Below, piece by piece: positions 26,516-35,082 of a stretch of DNA of 64,000 bases (position 1 is the first letter of the stretch; each line of letters opens with the position of its first letter). The notes below the pieces were generated by a model. The model saw only the letters and a list, made by a program, of their open reading frames with translations, ran no database searches and was not told the DNA's origin. The position numbers were made by a program, and so were the translations under genes. This DNA comes from Sphingomonas faeni (GTDB lineage: Bacteria > Pseudomonadota > Alphaproteobacteria > Sphingomonadales > Sphingomonadaceae): the NCBI RefSeq assembly GCF_023195535.1, contig NZ_JALPNF010000003.1, forward strand, positions 434,001 through 498,000, given 5' to 3'.

Positions 26516-27943
26516 ATGCAGGTCGGGACGGAATGCTGGCGGGTCGAACGCGCCGAACAGATGGCGGTGATCGTCGATGCGGAGAAGTATTTCCGCACCG
26601 CACGCGTCGCCATGATGGGGGCCAAGCGCCGCATCCTGTTGATCGGCTGGGATTTCGACGCTCGCATCGAACTCGAACCCGGCGTCGATCGCCCCGGCGA
26701 GCCGAAGAAACTCGGCGAATTCATGCTATGGCTGGTCGAGCGTGAGCCGGAACTCGAGGTGTTCGTGCTGCGCTGGGATACCGGCGCGATCAAGTCGCTG
26801 TTCCGCGGCTCGACGGTCTTCACGATGATGAAATGGATGAAGCACAAGCGCATCCACACCAAGCTCGACGGGCATCACCCGACCGCCGCGTCGCATCACC
26901 AGAAGATCGTGATCATCGACGATGCGCTGGCATTCTGCGGCGGCATCGACATGACCGGCGACCGCTGGGACACGCGCGACCACCGCGACGACGAACCGCA
27001 CCGCATCCAGCCCTCGGGCAAGCCCTACAAGCCGTGGCACGACGCCATTAGTGCCGTGCAGGGCCCCGTCGCACATGCGCTGGGCGAGTTGTTCCGCCGC
27101 CGCTGGCATCTCGCAGGCGGGATGAAGATGGAGACGGGCGAACCCGGCAGCAAATTCTGGCCCGAGGGGCTCGAGGTCGATTTCCGTGACGTCGACGTGG
27201 CGATCGCACGCAGCGAGCCCGAAATGTCCGACCAGGAGCCGGTGTACGAGAGCGAGGCGTTGTTCCTCGGCCAGATCGCGCGCGCCAAGAAGCATTTGTA
27301 CATCGAGAGCCAGTATTTCGCGTCGCGCAAGATCGCCGAGGCGGTCGCGAAGCGACTAGACGAGGCGAACGGTCCCGAGATCGTCATCATCAACCCGACT
27401 ACTGCGCAGGGGTGGTTGGAGCCGATCGCGATGGATACCGCGCGTGCGCGGCTGATGGAGGCGCTGCACCGGCGCGACACGTATAACCGGCTGCGGATGT
27501 ATCATCCGTTCACTGCGGGCGGCGAGGCGATCTATTGCCATGCCAAGATCCTGATCGCCGACGAGGAGGTGTTCCGGCTCGGCTCATCGAACGTGAACAA
27601 CCGTTCGTTGCGACTCGACACCGAATGCGACCTGGCGATCCGTGCGACCGATGCGGCGACGTCGAAAGGGATCGTCGCGATCCGCGACGGCCTGATCGCG
27701 GAGCATCTCGGCGTCGAGCCGCAGGTGGTGAGCGACCTGATCTCGGAGACCGGCTCGCTGATCAAGACGATCGAGCGGCTGCGCGGCGAGGGCAAGACGT
27801 TGCAGCCTTACGAGGTGCCGGACCTGACCTCGGTCGAGGAATGGCTCGCCGACAACGAGGTGCTCGACCCGGAAGGCCCGCAGGAGATGTTCGAGACGTT
27901 CAGCAAGCGCGGCCTGTTCCGCCGGTTGCGGCGGAAGAAGTAG
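26516..27943 (+). CDS. phospholipase D-like domain protein
   Basis: A 475-residue protein with two HKD half-sites: HHQKIVIIDD (first) and HAKILIADEEVFRLGSSNVN (second). It lacks an evident signal peptide, so cytoplasmic or membrane-edge action on phospholipids or phosphodiesters is likely. Cardiolipin-synthase-like or PLD phosphatidyltransferase roles are possible. ATG 26516 follows GAAGGGA; the longer frame from 26456 is less likely. It is divergent from dinB and ends before a type B repeat pair. Confidence 0.85.
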   Translation: MQVGTECWRVERAEQMAVIVDAEKYFRTARVAMMGAKRRILLIGWDFDARIELEPGVDRPGEPKKLGEFMLWLVEREPELEVFVLRWDTGAIKSLFRGSTVFTMMKWMKHKRIHTKLDGHHPTAASHHQKIVIIDDALAFCGGIDMTGDRWDTRDHRDDEPHRIQPSGKPYKPWHDAISAVQGPVAHALGELFRRRWHLAGGMKMETGEPGSKFWPEGLEVDFRDVDVAIARSEPEMSDQEPVYESEALFLGQIARAKKHLYIESQYFASRKIAEAVAKRLDEANGPEIVIINPTTAQGWLEPIAMDTARARLMEALHRRDTYNRLRMYHPFTAGGEAIYCHAKILIADEEVFRLGSSNVNNRSLRLDTECDLAIRATDAATSKGIVAIRDGLIAEHLGVEPQVVSDLISETGSLIKTIERLRGEGKTLQPYEVPDLTSVEEWLADNEVLDPEGPQEMFETFSKRGLFRRLRRKK

Positions 27944-27962
27944 GTCAGCCCCGCCCGCACCC

Positions 27963-28044
27963 GTCATCCTGACGAAAGTCAGGACCCAGGGTTCCGAACA
28001 CACCGCTTGATTGCCCTGGATCCTGACTTTCGTCAGGATGACGG
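27963..28044. repeat. pair of inverted REP-like hairpins, type B
   Basis: CCTGACGAAAGTCAGG near 27968 and its inverse CCTGACTTTCGTCAGG near 28022, with matching outer flanks (GTCAT / ATGAC). An identical-type pair is at 45723-45804, so this is a dispersed family. It sits between the convergent PLD-like gene and ctrA. Confidence 0.88.
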
Positions 28045-28056
28045 GGCACACAGGAA

Positions 28057-28086
28057 AGGCCGCGATACCCCCCGGTACCGCGGCCT
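28057..28086 (-). terminator. probable ctrA terminator
   Basis: On the minus strand AGGCCGCGGTACC (28086-28074) pairs with GGTATCGCGGCCT (28069-28057): 13 pairs with one G-U and a 4-base loop. It is followed by TTCCTGTG. It lies 25 bases past the ctrA stop; a smaller hairpin (CTCCCG/CGGGGGAG) lies between. Confidence 0.72.
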
Positions 28087-28110
28087 CTAGCGCTCCCGAA
28101 TACGGGGGAG

Positions 28111-28812
28111 TTACGCGACCTGGGTTTCGAGCGCTTCGTCGGGCTCGCGCAGCACATAGCCGCGACCCCAGACGGTCTCGATGTAATTCTCGCCATCGCA
28201 TGCCAGGCTGAGCTTCTTCCGCAGCTTGCAGATGAACACGTCGATGATCTTCAGTTCGGGCTCGTCCATCCCGCCATAAAGATGGTTGAGGAACATTTCC
28301 TTGGTGAGCGTGGTGCCCTTGCGGAGCGACAACAGCTCCAGCATCGCATATTCCTTGCCCGTCAGATGCACGCGGCTGCCACCGACCTCGACCGTCTTCG
28401 CGTCGAGGTTCACGGCCAGCTTGCCGGTCCGGATGACCGACTGGCTGTGACCCTTGGAGCGACGGACCACGGCGTGGATGCGTGCGACCAGTTCCTCGCG
28501 GTGGAACGGCTTGGTAACATAGTCGTCGGCGCCGAAACCGAAGCTCCGCACCTTCGAGTCCATTTCGTTCACGCCCGACAGGATCAGCACCGGCGTCGAT
28601 ACCCGCGCGACCCGGAGCCGCTTGAGCACGTCGTAGCCATGCATGTCGGGCAGGTTCAGATCGAGCAGGATGATGTCGTAGTCATACAGCTTGCCCAGAT
28701 CGAGGCCTTCTTCCCCGAGATCGGTGATGTAGACGTTGAACCCTTCGGTCGTCAGCATCAGCTCGATAGCCTTCGCCGTGGTCGGCTCGTCCTCGATCAG
28801 CAGAACCCGCAT
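28111..28812 (-). CDS. ctrA: cell cycle response regulator CtrA
   Basis: A 233-residue OmpR-family regulator that in Caulobacter controls replication start, motility and division genes. Receiver phospho-site Asp51 is in [11 protein letters not shown]. Family-specific features are the [20 protein letters not shown] run and the DNA-binding [19 protein letters not shown] region ([19 protein letters not shown]). The end is [14 protein letters not shown] 28812 yields [12 protein letters not shown], the usual CtrA start; the extra frame upstream is leader. The ~150 bases upstream are AT-rich, with TTAA elements but without the standard N7 spacing for autoregulation. Confidence 0.96.
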   Translation of the reverse strand: MRVLLIEDEPTTAKAIELMLTTEGFNVYITDLGEEGLDLGKLYDYDIILLDLNLPDMHGYDVLKRLRVARVSTPVLILSGVNEMDSKVRSFGFGADDYVTKPFHREELVARIHAVVRRSKGHSQSVIRTGKLAVNLDAKTVEVGGSRVHLTGKEYAMLELLSLRKGTTLTKEMFLNHLYGGMDEPELKIIDVFICKLRKKLSLACDGENYIETVWGRGYVLREPDEALETQVA

Positions 28813-28989
28813 GCGTCGTCCCCTTGTCGCGAGACCGCCCGACACCCCATGTCTGCAGCTCGACTTAGATTTATTAACCACACAACATCTGAAGGCAAAA
28901 GGTTAATTTCGAGCTAAGGCTCATGGCCGCGTGATCGAGCCCCTCGGTTTGCACCGCATTATAGTGCGGCGTGCGCAATCAATTTGCCG

Positions 28990-29163
28990 TCAGCGGTCGT
29001 CTCGCCGGGCGAGATCATTGCGAATCGTCTCGCTGAGCGTCGCATATACTGAAGCCTGGTCGAGATGCGTTCGGCGCTGTGCCAAAGTATCGGCAGTGGC
29101 GGCAGCATAAAGCTCCGCGTCGGCCAGCCGTTCATAGTCGGCTGCGGTAACGATGATGGGCAA
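28990..29163 (-). CDS. possible small protein upstream of ctrA, unknown
   Basis: Within the 545-base gap between ctrA and the LysR gene there is a 57-codon minus-strand frame with a TTG start at 29163 and TGA at 28990. Its translation (PIIVTAADYERLADAELYAA and onwards) reads like real helical protein, with Ala/Arg/Leu-rich coding bias unlike the low-complexity shadows nearby. There is no ATG and only a weak GAG before the start. It could be a short gene, a remnant, or chance. The rest of the gap (about 28813-28989 and 29164-29357) holds AT-rich ctrA leader sequence and nothing else I can name. Confidence 0.3.
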   Translation of the reverse strand: MPIIVTAADYERLADAELYAAATADTLAQRRTHLDQASVYATLSETIRNDLARRDDR

Positions 29164-29357
29164 GAAAAATCTCGATCGCTGGCGGTTGCGCGCAATGCCG
29201 ACGCAGGGCGTCGACGCGGATTGAAAGCGGCAACAGGAACGGAGTGTCTCTGCAGAAGGATGCCGAATCGGGTCGCGTCTGGGTCTTCCGCGCGTCAGGG
29301 CGAGCCTGGACCGGGACGAATCCTGCTACCCCGCACCCAAGGGCTATTATGCCGCCT

Positions 29358-30251
29358 TCAGAGCGGGTCCCGGAGCCGCCTCGTCAGGAATTCGATCAGC
29401 GCCTCGACACGGGCAGGGCGTAATGGGCTGGGCGGGGTCAGAAGATGCAGCCCGATCGGGGCGGGGGCCCATTCTGGCAGGATCGTCGTGAGCGCCCCGG
29501 TCGCCAGGTACGCATCGATAATGAAATCGGGCAGCCGCGCGATGCCGAGCCCGGCGACCAACGCCGGTACGATCGCCTCTCCGCTATTGGCGGTCAGCGG
29601 CCCTTCCGCGCGAACCGAAACCTCCGCGCCGCCGGGACCCTGAAAGCGCCAGGGCCCGACGACGTTGGAATAGCCGAACAGCTTGTGCTCGCCGAGTTGC
29701 GCGGGATGCGTCGGCGTGCCGTTGGCCTCGAGATATCGCGGCGCCGCAACGAGATGCGCCTGGATCGTGCAGAGCCGGCGCGCGCGGAGTGAGCTGTCGG
29801 GCAACTCGGCGATACGGAGTGCGATGTCGAACCCTTCGGCGACGATATCGACACGCGCATCGGACAGATGCAGATCGACCTCTATTCCCGGATGTGCGGC
29901 GAGGAATTCGGCGAGCAGCGGTGCGACGTTCTTGATCCCGAAGCTCATCGGCGCAGCAAGGCGGACACGACCGGTGGGCGCACTCGCGGCATCGTTGGCG
30001 GACTCTTCGGCAAGCCGGGCCTCGGCGAGGATACGGCCGGCATGCTCGGCAAGAGGTTTACCAGCCTCGGTGAGGGCGAGACGGCGCGAGGTGCGGTGGA
30101 ACAGCGACTGGCCGAGATGCGCCTCGAGCCGCGTAATCGCCTTCGACACGGTCGCCTTGCTCAGTCCGATCGCGTCGGCAGCGGCGCTGAACGAGCGATG
30201 CTCGACGACGCTCGCGAAGATCGCCCAGGCTTCGAGATCGGGCAGGCGCAT
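29358..30251 (-). CDS. LysR family transcriptional regulator
   Basis: A 297-residue LysR regulator. The N-terminal helix-turn-helix is clear (FSAAADAIGLSKATVSKAITRLEAHLG, about 21-47, cited in shorter part: LSKATVSKAITRLE). The C-terminal effector-binding domain follows normally. It is divergent from a pirin-like gene across 146 bases, so it probably controls that gene and itself. The target effector is unknown. Confidence 0.9.
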   Translation of the reverse strand: MRLPDLEAWAIFASVVEHRSFSAAADAIGLSKATVSKAITRLEAHLGQSLFHRTSRRLALTEAGKPLAEHAGRILAEARLAEESANDAASAPTGRVRLAAPMSFGIKNVAPLLAEFLAAHPGIEVDLHLSDARVDIVAEGFDIALRIAELPDSSLRARRLCTIQAHLVAAPRYLEANGTPTHPAQLGEHKLFGYSNVVGPWRFQGPGGAEVSVRAEGPLTANSGEAIVPALVAGLGIARLPDFIIDAYLATGALTTILPEWAPAPIGLHLLTPPSPLRPARVEALIEFLTRRLRDPL

Positions 30252-30319
30252 AAGGGGAGCTCCTTCATTGTATTCTCCCCCTTGCGTGGAGGATTACTTA
30301 CAGCCGGTACGCTAGCAGC

Positions 30320-30334
30320 GAAACGATCGGTTTC
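30320..30334. promoter_or_regulatory. possible LysR-type operator between the LysR and pirin genes
   Basis: Inverted half-sites GAAAC (30320-30324) and GTTTC (30330-30334) with a 5-base spacer lie in the divergent gap. LysR proteins often bind such short interrupted dyads. Functional role is inferred only from position. Confidence 0.35.
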
Positions 30335-30397
30335 CAGCGTTTCTATTTACGTCTTGATCCACGCGCTTATCTTGGCGTCAACCAGTGGAGACATGTC

Positions 30398-31117
30398 ATG
30401 ACGACCACGACCTTGAGTAAAGTTGAACGCCGCTCCTTCGAAAGCCTGGGCCATGCCGATCACGGCTGGCTGAACGCGCGGCACCATTTCTCGTTCGCCA
30501 GCTACTATGACCCCGCGCGGATGGGCTGGGGCGCGATCCGGGTGTGGAACGACGACCAGATCGCCGCGAATTCGGGCTTCCCGCCGCACCCGCATCAGGA
30601 CATGGAGATTATCACCTATGTCCGCAGCGGCGCGATCACCCACCAGGACTCGCTCGGCAACAAAGGGCGTACCGAGGCCGGCGACGTCCAGGTGATGAGC
30701 GCAGGCACCGGCGTCCGCCATGCCGAGTATAACCTCGAGCCCGAGACGACGACGATCTTCCAGATCTGGATCGAGCCGTCGCGCAAGGGCGGTTCGCCGA
30801 GCTGGGGTGCCAAGCCGTTCCCGAAGGGCGAGCGCTCCGGGCAGTTCGTAACGCTTGCGAGTGGGTTCGAGGGTGACGTCGATGCATTGCCGATCCGCGC
30901 GAATGCCCGGGTGTTGGCCGCTACGCTGAAGGCCGGGGATAGCGTCGACTATGCGATAGACGACGGCCGCCACGTGTATCTGGTGCCCGCGACGGGCGCG
31001 ATCACGATCGGCGACGAAGCCTTTGGCGCGCGCGACGGAGCGGCGCTGCTGGGCGGCCAGACGGTGACGATCACGGCACAGGATGACGCCGAGATCGTTC
31101 TGGTAGACTCGGAGTAA
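30398..31117 (+). CDS. pirin family protein
   Basis: A 239-residue bicupin of the pirin family, which includes iron-containing quercetinase-like dioxygenases and regulatory proteins. Metal-site histidines appear in FPPHPHQDMEIITYV and TGVRHAEYN, in the first cupin. Length is normal for a one-piece pirin. It is divergent from a LysR regulator and 125 bases upstream of wrbA, with a repeat pair between. Activity toward flavonoids or quinones is family inference. Confidence 0.9.
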   Translation: MTTTTLSKVERRSFESLGHADHGWLNARHHFSFASYYDPARMGWGAIRVWNDDQIAANSGFPPHPHQDMEIITYVRSGAITHQDSLGNKGRTEAGDVQVMSAGTGVRHAEYNLEPETTTIFQIWIEPSRKGGSPSWGAKPFPKGERSGQFVTLASGFEGDVDALPIRANARVLAATLKAGDSVDYAIDDGRHVYLVPATGAITIGDEAFGARDGAALLGGQTVTITAQDDAEIVLVDSE

Positions 31118-31137
31118 GCGTCCCGCGGCGACCTTTA

Positions 31138-31221
31138 CCGTCACCCCAGCGAAAGCTGGGGTATCTCGGTTCGAGCCGCCGCACCCGCCCCATAAAGACC
31201 CCAGCGTCCGCTGGGGTGACG
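31138..31221. repeat. pair of inverted REP-like hairpins, type C
   Basis: CCCCAGCGAAAGCTGGGG near 31144 and its inverse near 31199, between the co-directional pirin and wrbA genes. The loop between copies carries TCGGTTCGAGCCGC, also seen at 50594-50677, so the whole unit of two hairpins plus spacer moved or was copied together. Confidence 0.88.
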
Positions 31222-31242
31222 GACTTTCCAGGAGACTGACAG

Positions 31243-31845
31243 ATGACCAAGGTTCTCGTGCTGTATTACTCGTCCTACGGCCATATCGAGCAGATGGCGG
31301 ACGCCGTTGCCGAAGGCGCGCGCGCCGGTGGTGCCGAGGTGGACATCCGCCGCGTCGCCGAAACCGCACCGCAGTCGGTGATCGAAGCCGCGCATTTCAA
31401 GACCGACAGCGGGCATGCAGAGATCGAAGGCCCCGCCGCGTTGGAGCAGTATGACGCGATCATCGTCGGCGCACCGACCCGCTTCGGCCGGATGCCCGCG
31501 CAGATGGCGCAGTTCTGGGACACGACCGGCGGCCAGTGGTTCTCCGGCGCGTTGATCGGCAAGGTCGGCGGCGCCTTCACCTCGACCGCGAGCCAGCATG
31601 GCGGCCAGGAAACGACGTTGTTCTCGATCATCACCAACCTGATGCATCACGGGCTGACGATCGTCGGGCTCGACTATGGCTTCCAGGGGCAAATGGGCGT
31701 CGACGCGGTCAAGGGCGGCTCGCCCTATGGCGCGACGACGCTGTCGGATGGCGACGGCAGCCGCCAGCCGAGCAAGGACGAGCTCGACGGCGCGCGCTAT
31801 CAGGGCAAGCGCATCGCCGAGACGGCGGCCAAGCTTAGCGCCTGA
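31243..31845 (+). CDS. wrbA: NAD(P)H:quinone oxidoreductase, type IV (WrbA)
   Basis: A 200-residue FMN-binding flavodoxin-like quinone reductase that reduces quinones by two electrons and so avoids radicals. The FMN phosphate loop is [12 protein letters not shown] at the N-terminus; [13 protein letters not shown] and [11 protein letters not shown] are the further WrbA signatures. Ribosome binding site AGGAGAC is about 8 bases before the ATG. It lies after the pirin gene and before a hairpin, and may share the LysR control. Confidence 0.95.
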   Translation: MTKVLVLYYSSYGHIEQMADAVAEGARAGGAEVDIRRVAETAPQSVIEAAHFKTDSGHAEIEGPAALEQYDAIIVGAPTRFGRMPAQMAQFWDTTGGQWFSGALIGKVGGAFTSTASQHGGQETTLFSIITNLMHHGLTIVGLDYGFQGQMGVDAVKGGSPYGATTLSDGDGSRQPSKDELDGARYQGKRIAETAAKLSA

Positions 31846-31853
31846 TCCGACAC

Positions 31854-31881
31854 ACGACGCGGGTGGCAACGCCCGCGTCGT
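31854..31881. terminator. bidirectional terminator between wrbA and the ArsB-like gene
   Basis: ACGACGCGGG (31854-31863) and CCCGCGTCGT (31872-31881) form a perfect 10-base stem with an 8-base loop and TT after it. It lies between two convergent genes and probably stops wrbA; the T-run is short. Confidence 0.6.
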
Positions 31882-31896
31882 TTCGCGTGCGGAGGG

Positions 31897-33162
31897 TCAG
31901 CCGATCAGCAACCGCATCCCGAGCGCGGCGAACAGGGCTGGCGGCATGACCACCGCCCCGACCTTCAGGAAGCGCCAGAACCCGACATCCTCGCCCTCGC
32001 GACGGATTGCGGTGAGCCACAGGATCGTCGCCAGCGAGCCGGTGATCGACAGGTTCGGCCCCAGGTCGACGCCGATCAACAGCCCGTCGGTGACGATCTG
32101 CGGAACATGCGCCTGACCCAGCGTCGTGCTTGCAATCAGCCCGGCGGGCAGGTTGTTCATCAGGTTCGACCCGAAGGCGAGGATCGTCCCCGCAATCCCG
32201 GCTGTTGCTGCGGGCGAATTGGCGGCCCCGGCGGCCAACCACCGGGCGAGCATCGCGATGACGCCGGTGCTCGCCAGCGCCTCGACCAGCACGAACAGTC
32301 CGGCGACCAGCGGCAGGACCGCCCACGATACCGACCGCACCGTCGAGACCGGCGACTTGCGACCACCGATGCAGATCGCCGCAGTTGTCGCGATACCCGC
32401 CAGGCACGTCGGCAGGCCCAGATCATAGCCGCGCGCCGATGCGACGATGAGGAGCACCGCGGTCACGACGATCCCGCCGAGCGCGACGATCCCGCCACGC
32501 GGCAGCGTCATCGCCGTCACGTCGGTTTCGCACGTGCCGCCCAGCCGCTCGCGCTCGACCCAGCGCAACATCAGGAACGTCACGCCGATCGCCATCACCG
32601 ACGGCAGCGCGAACGACGCCATCCACGCGCCGAGCGTCGGCATCTGGCCACCGTAAAGCACGAGGTTGGCAGGGTTCGAGATCGGCAGCACGAAGCTGGC
32701 CGCATTGGCGATCAGCGCGCAGGCGAACAGCATCGGCAGCGGATCCGCCTTCGCCTTCTTCGCGGCGGCATACACCGCCGGGGTCAGCACGACGGCGGTC
32801 GCGTCGTTCGACAGGAAAATTGTCACGACGATGCCGACACCGAACACGAGCGCGAACAATCGGTTGGTCGATCCTCTCGCCATCCGGACGGCCTGCACCG
32901 CGACCCAGTCGAACACCCCTTCCGCCCGCGCGACTTCCGACAGCAGCATCATGCCGATCAGGAAGAGATAGACGTCGCTGCCCTTCAATACCGCGGCCCA
33001 CGCTTCGCCGATCGGCAACAGGCCGAACACGACGAGCACGAGCGCCCCGGTCACCGCCCACACCGCTTCAGGCAGCTTGAACGGCCGAGCAATCACGCCG
33101 AACGTCGCGATGAAACAGACCGCCCAGATCGCGTATCGGGCCGCTATGTCGGGTTGAGTCAC
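31897..33162 (-). CDS. ArsB/NhaD-type inner-membrane ion transporter
   Basis: A 421-residue protein with about ten to twelve membrane segments, of the arsenite/Na+-H+ antiporter (ion transporter) superfamily. The pattern FLSNDATAVVLTPAVYAAA and PISNPANLVLYGG is seen in ArsB-like permeases. No arsR, arsA or arsC lies beside it, so arsenite efflux is only a family possibility; a carboxylate or sodium role is equally open. No signal of regulation was found in the gap upstream. Confidence 0.82.
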   Translation of the reverse strand: MTQPDIAARYAIWAVCFIATFGVIARPFKLPEAVWAVTGALVLVVFGLLPIGEAWAAVLKGSDVYLFLIGMMLLSEVARAEGVFDWVAVQAVRMARGSTNRLFALVFGVGIVVTIFLSNDATAVVLTPAVYAAAKKAKADPLPMLFACALIANAASFVLPISNPANLVLYGGQMPTLGAWMASFALPSVMAIGVTFLMLRWVERERLGGTCETDVTAMTLPRGGIVALGGIVVTAVLLIVASARGYDLGLPTCLAGIATTAAICIGGRKSPVSTVRSVSWAVLPLVAGLFVLVEALASTGVIAMLARWLAAGAANSPAATAGIAGTILAFGSNLMNNLPAGLIASTTLGQAHVPQIVTDGLLIGVDLGPNLSITGSLATILWLTAIRREGEDVGFWRFLKVGAVVMPPALFAALGMRLLIG

Positions 33163-33380
33163 GTCGCGGCTGTCCCGTCCGAAAATTTACGCTGCGCCGT
33201 CACTGGAGCCCGCGAGTTCGTGACACGGATCACCGGTCGAGCCCATTCTTGTCGAGGCCCCGCTGCGCACCGTCGATGCCGCGCTCTGACGGCTGGTCCC
33301 TGTGCTTTTGCACAACGGCTGAGGGCGCACCAAATCGTGACAGCCTGTCGTACCCATCGGCTTCGTCGATATGCCGGTCG

Positions 33381-33542
33381 CTAGAGTGAATCCACGTCAG
33401 GCATCCTGCCATTATAGTTTATTCCAAGTCGTTTCGATCGTTCGCAGCCAAGCGCAAGGATAGGCGCTTCGTTCCGTGACATTTCTTTCATGATTTCATC
33501 CTGAACCCGCTCGTTCAGTTTCGGTTTAACCTTGGAGATCAT
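33381..33542 (-). CDS. possible small basic protein, unknown
   Basis: A 53-codon frame from ATG 33542 to a stop at 33381, translating to a Lys/Glu/Asn-rich, low-alanine peptide (MISKVKPKLNERVQDEIMKE onwards). Its amino-acid use is unlike the GC-driven genes around it. No clear ribosome binding site is present. It may be a recently acquired short gene or chance in AT-richer DNA. Confidence 0.28.
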   Translation of the reverse strand: MISKVKPKLNERVQDEIMKEMSRNEAPILALGCERSKRLGINYNGRMPDVDSL

Positions 33543-33569
33543 TGGGAAAAACCCGATCGTATATATATT
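33542..33569 (+). promoter_or_regulatory. possible sigma-70-like promoter for the MFS gene
   Basis: TTGGGA (33542-33547) and TATATT (33564-33569) are 16 bases apart, inside a run of alternating A/T unusual for this genome. The MFS start is about 72 bases downstream. The match is fair and experimentally untested. Confidence 0.35.
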
Positions 33570-33641
33570 CCCCGGTGCTGGAAACTTTGCCGCTGGCCAG
33601 CTCTTTAGCGCTCGACGAATAGCGACGTATAGGGACTCCTG

Positions 33642-34937
33642 ATGGCCATAATCGCGGACAGCGCGCCCAAAATCGCCGGTGGAGGGAGACAGTCGGGAAA
33701 CATCCCGACGCGCACGCTCGACGCGCTCAACTTTTTCCTGGCCGATGTCCGCGACGGTCTTGGACCGTATCTGGCGATCTATCTGATCGCGGTGCGAGGG
33801 CCGGCGCATGGCTGGAACGAGGCGACCGTCGGTGCGATCCTGACGATCGCCGGGATCGTCGGGCTGATCTCGCAGACCCCCGCGGGCAGCCTGATCGACC
33901 GCGCCAGGAACAAGCCGCGGATCGTGATGATCGCCGCGTTGCTCGTCACGCTCAGCAGTATCTCGCTGCCGATCGTCACCGGCTTTACCGCGGTTGCCGT
34001 CACGCAGTCGGTCGCGGCTATCGCCGGCGCGGTGTTCGCGCCCGCGATCTCGGCGATCACGCTTGGACTGGCCGGACCCAAGCTGTTCGCCAAGCGAGTC
34101 GGCCGCAACGAAGCGTTCAATCACGCGGGCAACGCGGTCTCGGCGGCGGTGGCCGGCGTGCTGGCCTGGAAGTTCGGCCCGGTCGTGGTGTTCTGGTTGA
34201 TGGGCGGGCTGACCGTCGCGAGCATCGTGAGCGCCTCGCGGATCAAGAACGACGACATCGACAACGCGGTCGCGCGCGGGCTCGATTGCGAACCGGACGA
34301 GGCCGCCGCGGACGACGACGCCTCCGATTGTGAGCAGCCGAGCGGCTGGAAGACGCTGCTGGAAAACAAGCCGTTGATGATCTTCGCGCTCGCTGCGTTC
34401 CTGTTCCACCTCGCCAACGCGGCGATGCTGACCTCGGTCAGCCAGCTTCTGGCGCGCACCGTCGGCAAGGATCTGGCGACCTCGCTCACCGCCGCATGCA
34501 TCGTCGCAGCGCAGCTGGTGATGGTGCCGGTCGCGATCGTCGTCGGTCGCAACACCGAGCGCTGGGGGACCAAGCCGTTGTTCCTGGTCGCCTTCGCGTT
34601 CCTCGCCGCGCGTGGCGCCCTCTACACCGTGTCGGACGATCCGTGGTGGCTGGTCGGCGTGCAGGCGATGGACGGCATTGGCGCAGGCATTTTCGGCGCG
34701 CTGTTCCCGGTCGTGATCGCCGACCTGACCAAGGGCACCGGCCGCTTCAACGTCAGCCAGGGTGCGGTGGCGAGCGCGCAGGGGCTGGGGGCGGCGCTGT
34801 CGGCGACGCTTGCCGGCGCTATCATCGTCTGGGCCGGCTACACCGCCAGTTTCCTGACGCTGGCGACCATCGCGGCACTGGGGTTGGGCCTGTATGCGCT
34901 GGCCATGCCCGAAACAAAGGACAAAGGCACGGCCTGA
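33642..34937 (+). CDS. MFS transporter
   Basis: A 431-residue major facilitator with about twelve predicted membrane segments in two halves joined by an acidic cytoplasmic loop (about 215-235, rich in Asp/Glu). The N-terminal part has DALNFFLADVRDGLGPYLAIY and the MFS loop GSLIDRARNKPR. The substrate cannot be told; the shape fits drug or metabolite efflux. An AT-rich promoter-like element lies 70 bases upstream. The gene stands alone, with a LysR gene converging on it. Confidence 0.87.
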   Translation: MAIIADSAPKIAGGGRQSGNIPTRTLDALNFFLADVRDGLGPYLAIYLIAVRGPAHGWNEATVGAILTIAGIVGLISQTPAGSLIDRARNKPRIVMIAALLVTLSSISLPIVTGFTAVAVTQSVAAIAGAVFAPAISAITLGLAGPKLFAKRVGRNEAFNHAGNAVSAAVAGVLAWKFGPVVVFWLMGGLTVASIVSASRIKNDDIDNAVARGLDCEPDEAAADDDASDCEQPSGWKTLLENKPLMIFALAAFLFHLANAAMLTSVSQLLARTVGKDLATSLTAACIVAAQLVMVPVAIVVGRNTERWGTKPLFLVAFAFLAARGALYTVSDDPWWLVGVQAMDGIGAGIFGALFPVVIADLTKGTGRFNVSQGAVASAQGLGAALSATLAGAIIVWAGYTASFLTLATIAALGLGLYALAMPETKDKGTA

Positions 34938-35082
34938 TCCCCAAGGGCTTCACCTTTGGAAATGCGCTCCAACGGTGACGTTTGCGCAGTATTCGGAGGG
35001 GAGGGGCTCTGGACGGACGAACGTCGTGGGAGGCGAGCATCGCGAGCAGCGGGTCGTCGGCCTCGAGCTGCACGCGGTGGCA

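Larger units (their letters stand above)
33163..33641. other. 479-base intergenic region between the ArsB-like and MFS genes
   Basis: This divergent gap has no convincing gene. A 60-codon minus frame at 33230-33412 has no recognisable features and is not called. The right part, 33500-33600, is notably AT-richer than the surroundings and contains a possible promoter (33542-33569) and a 53-codon minus-strand frame (33381-33542). Confidence 0.55.

Noticed and set aside
28861..28910. CtrA self-binding site (TTAA-N7-TTAA)
   Set aside because: TTAA elements are present but spaced 25 bases or flanked by imperfect partners at 5 bases, so the consensus is not met.
32107..33384. 425-codon plus-strand frame
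   Set aside because: Antisense to the ArsB-like transporter, which has clear membrane segments; the plus-strand translation is Arg/His-rich noise.
33230..33412. 60-codon minus-strand gene
   Set aside because: No ribosome binding site, no motif and mixed composition; not supported.
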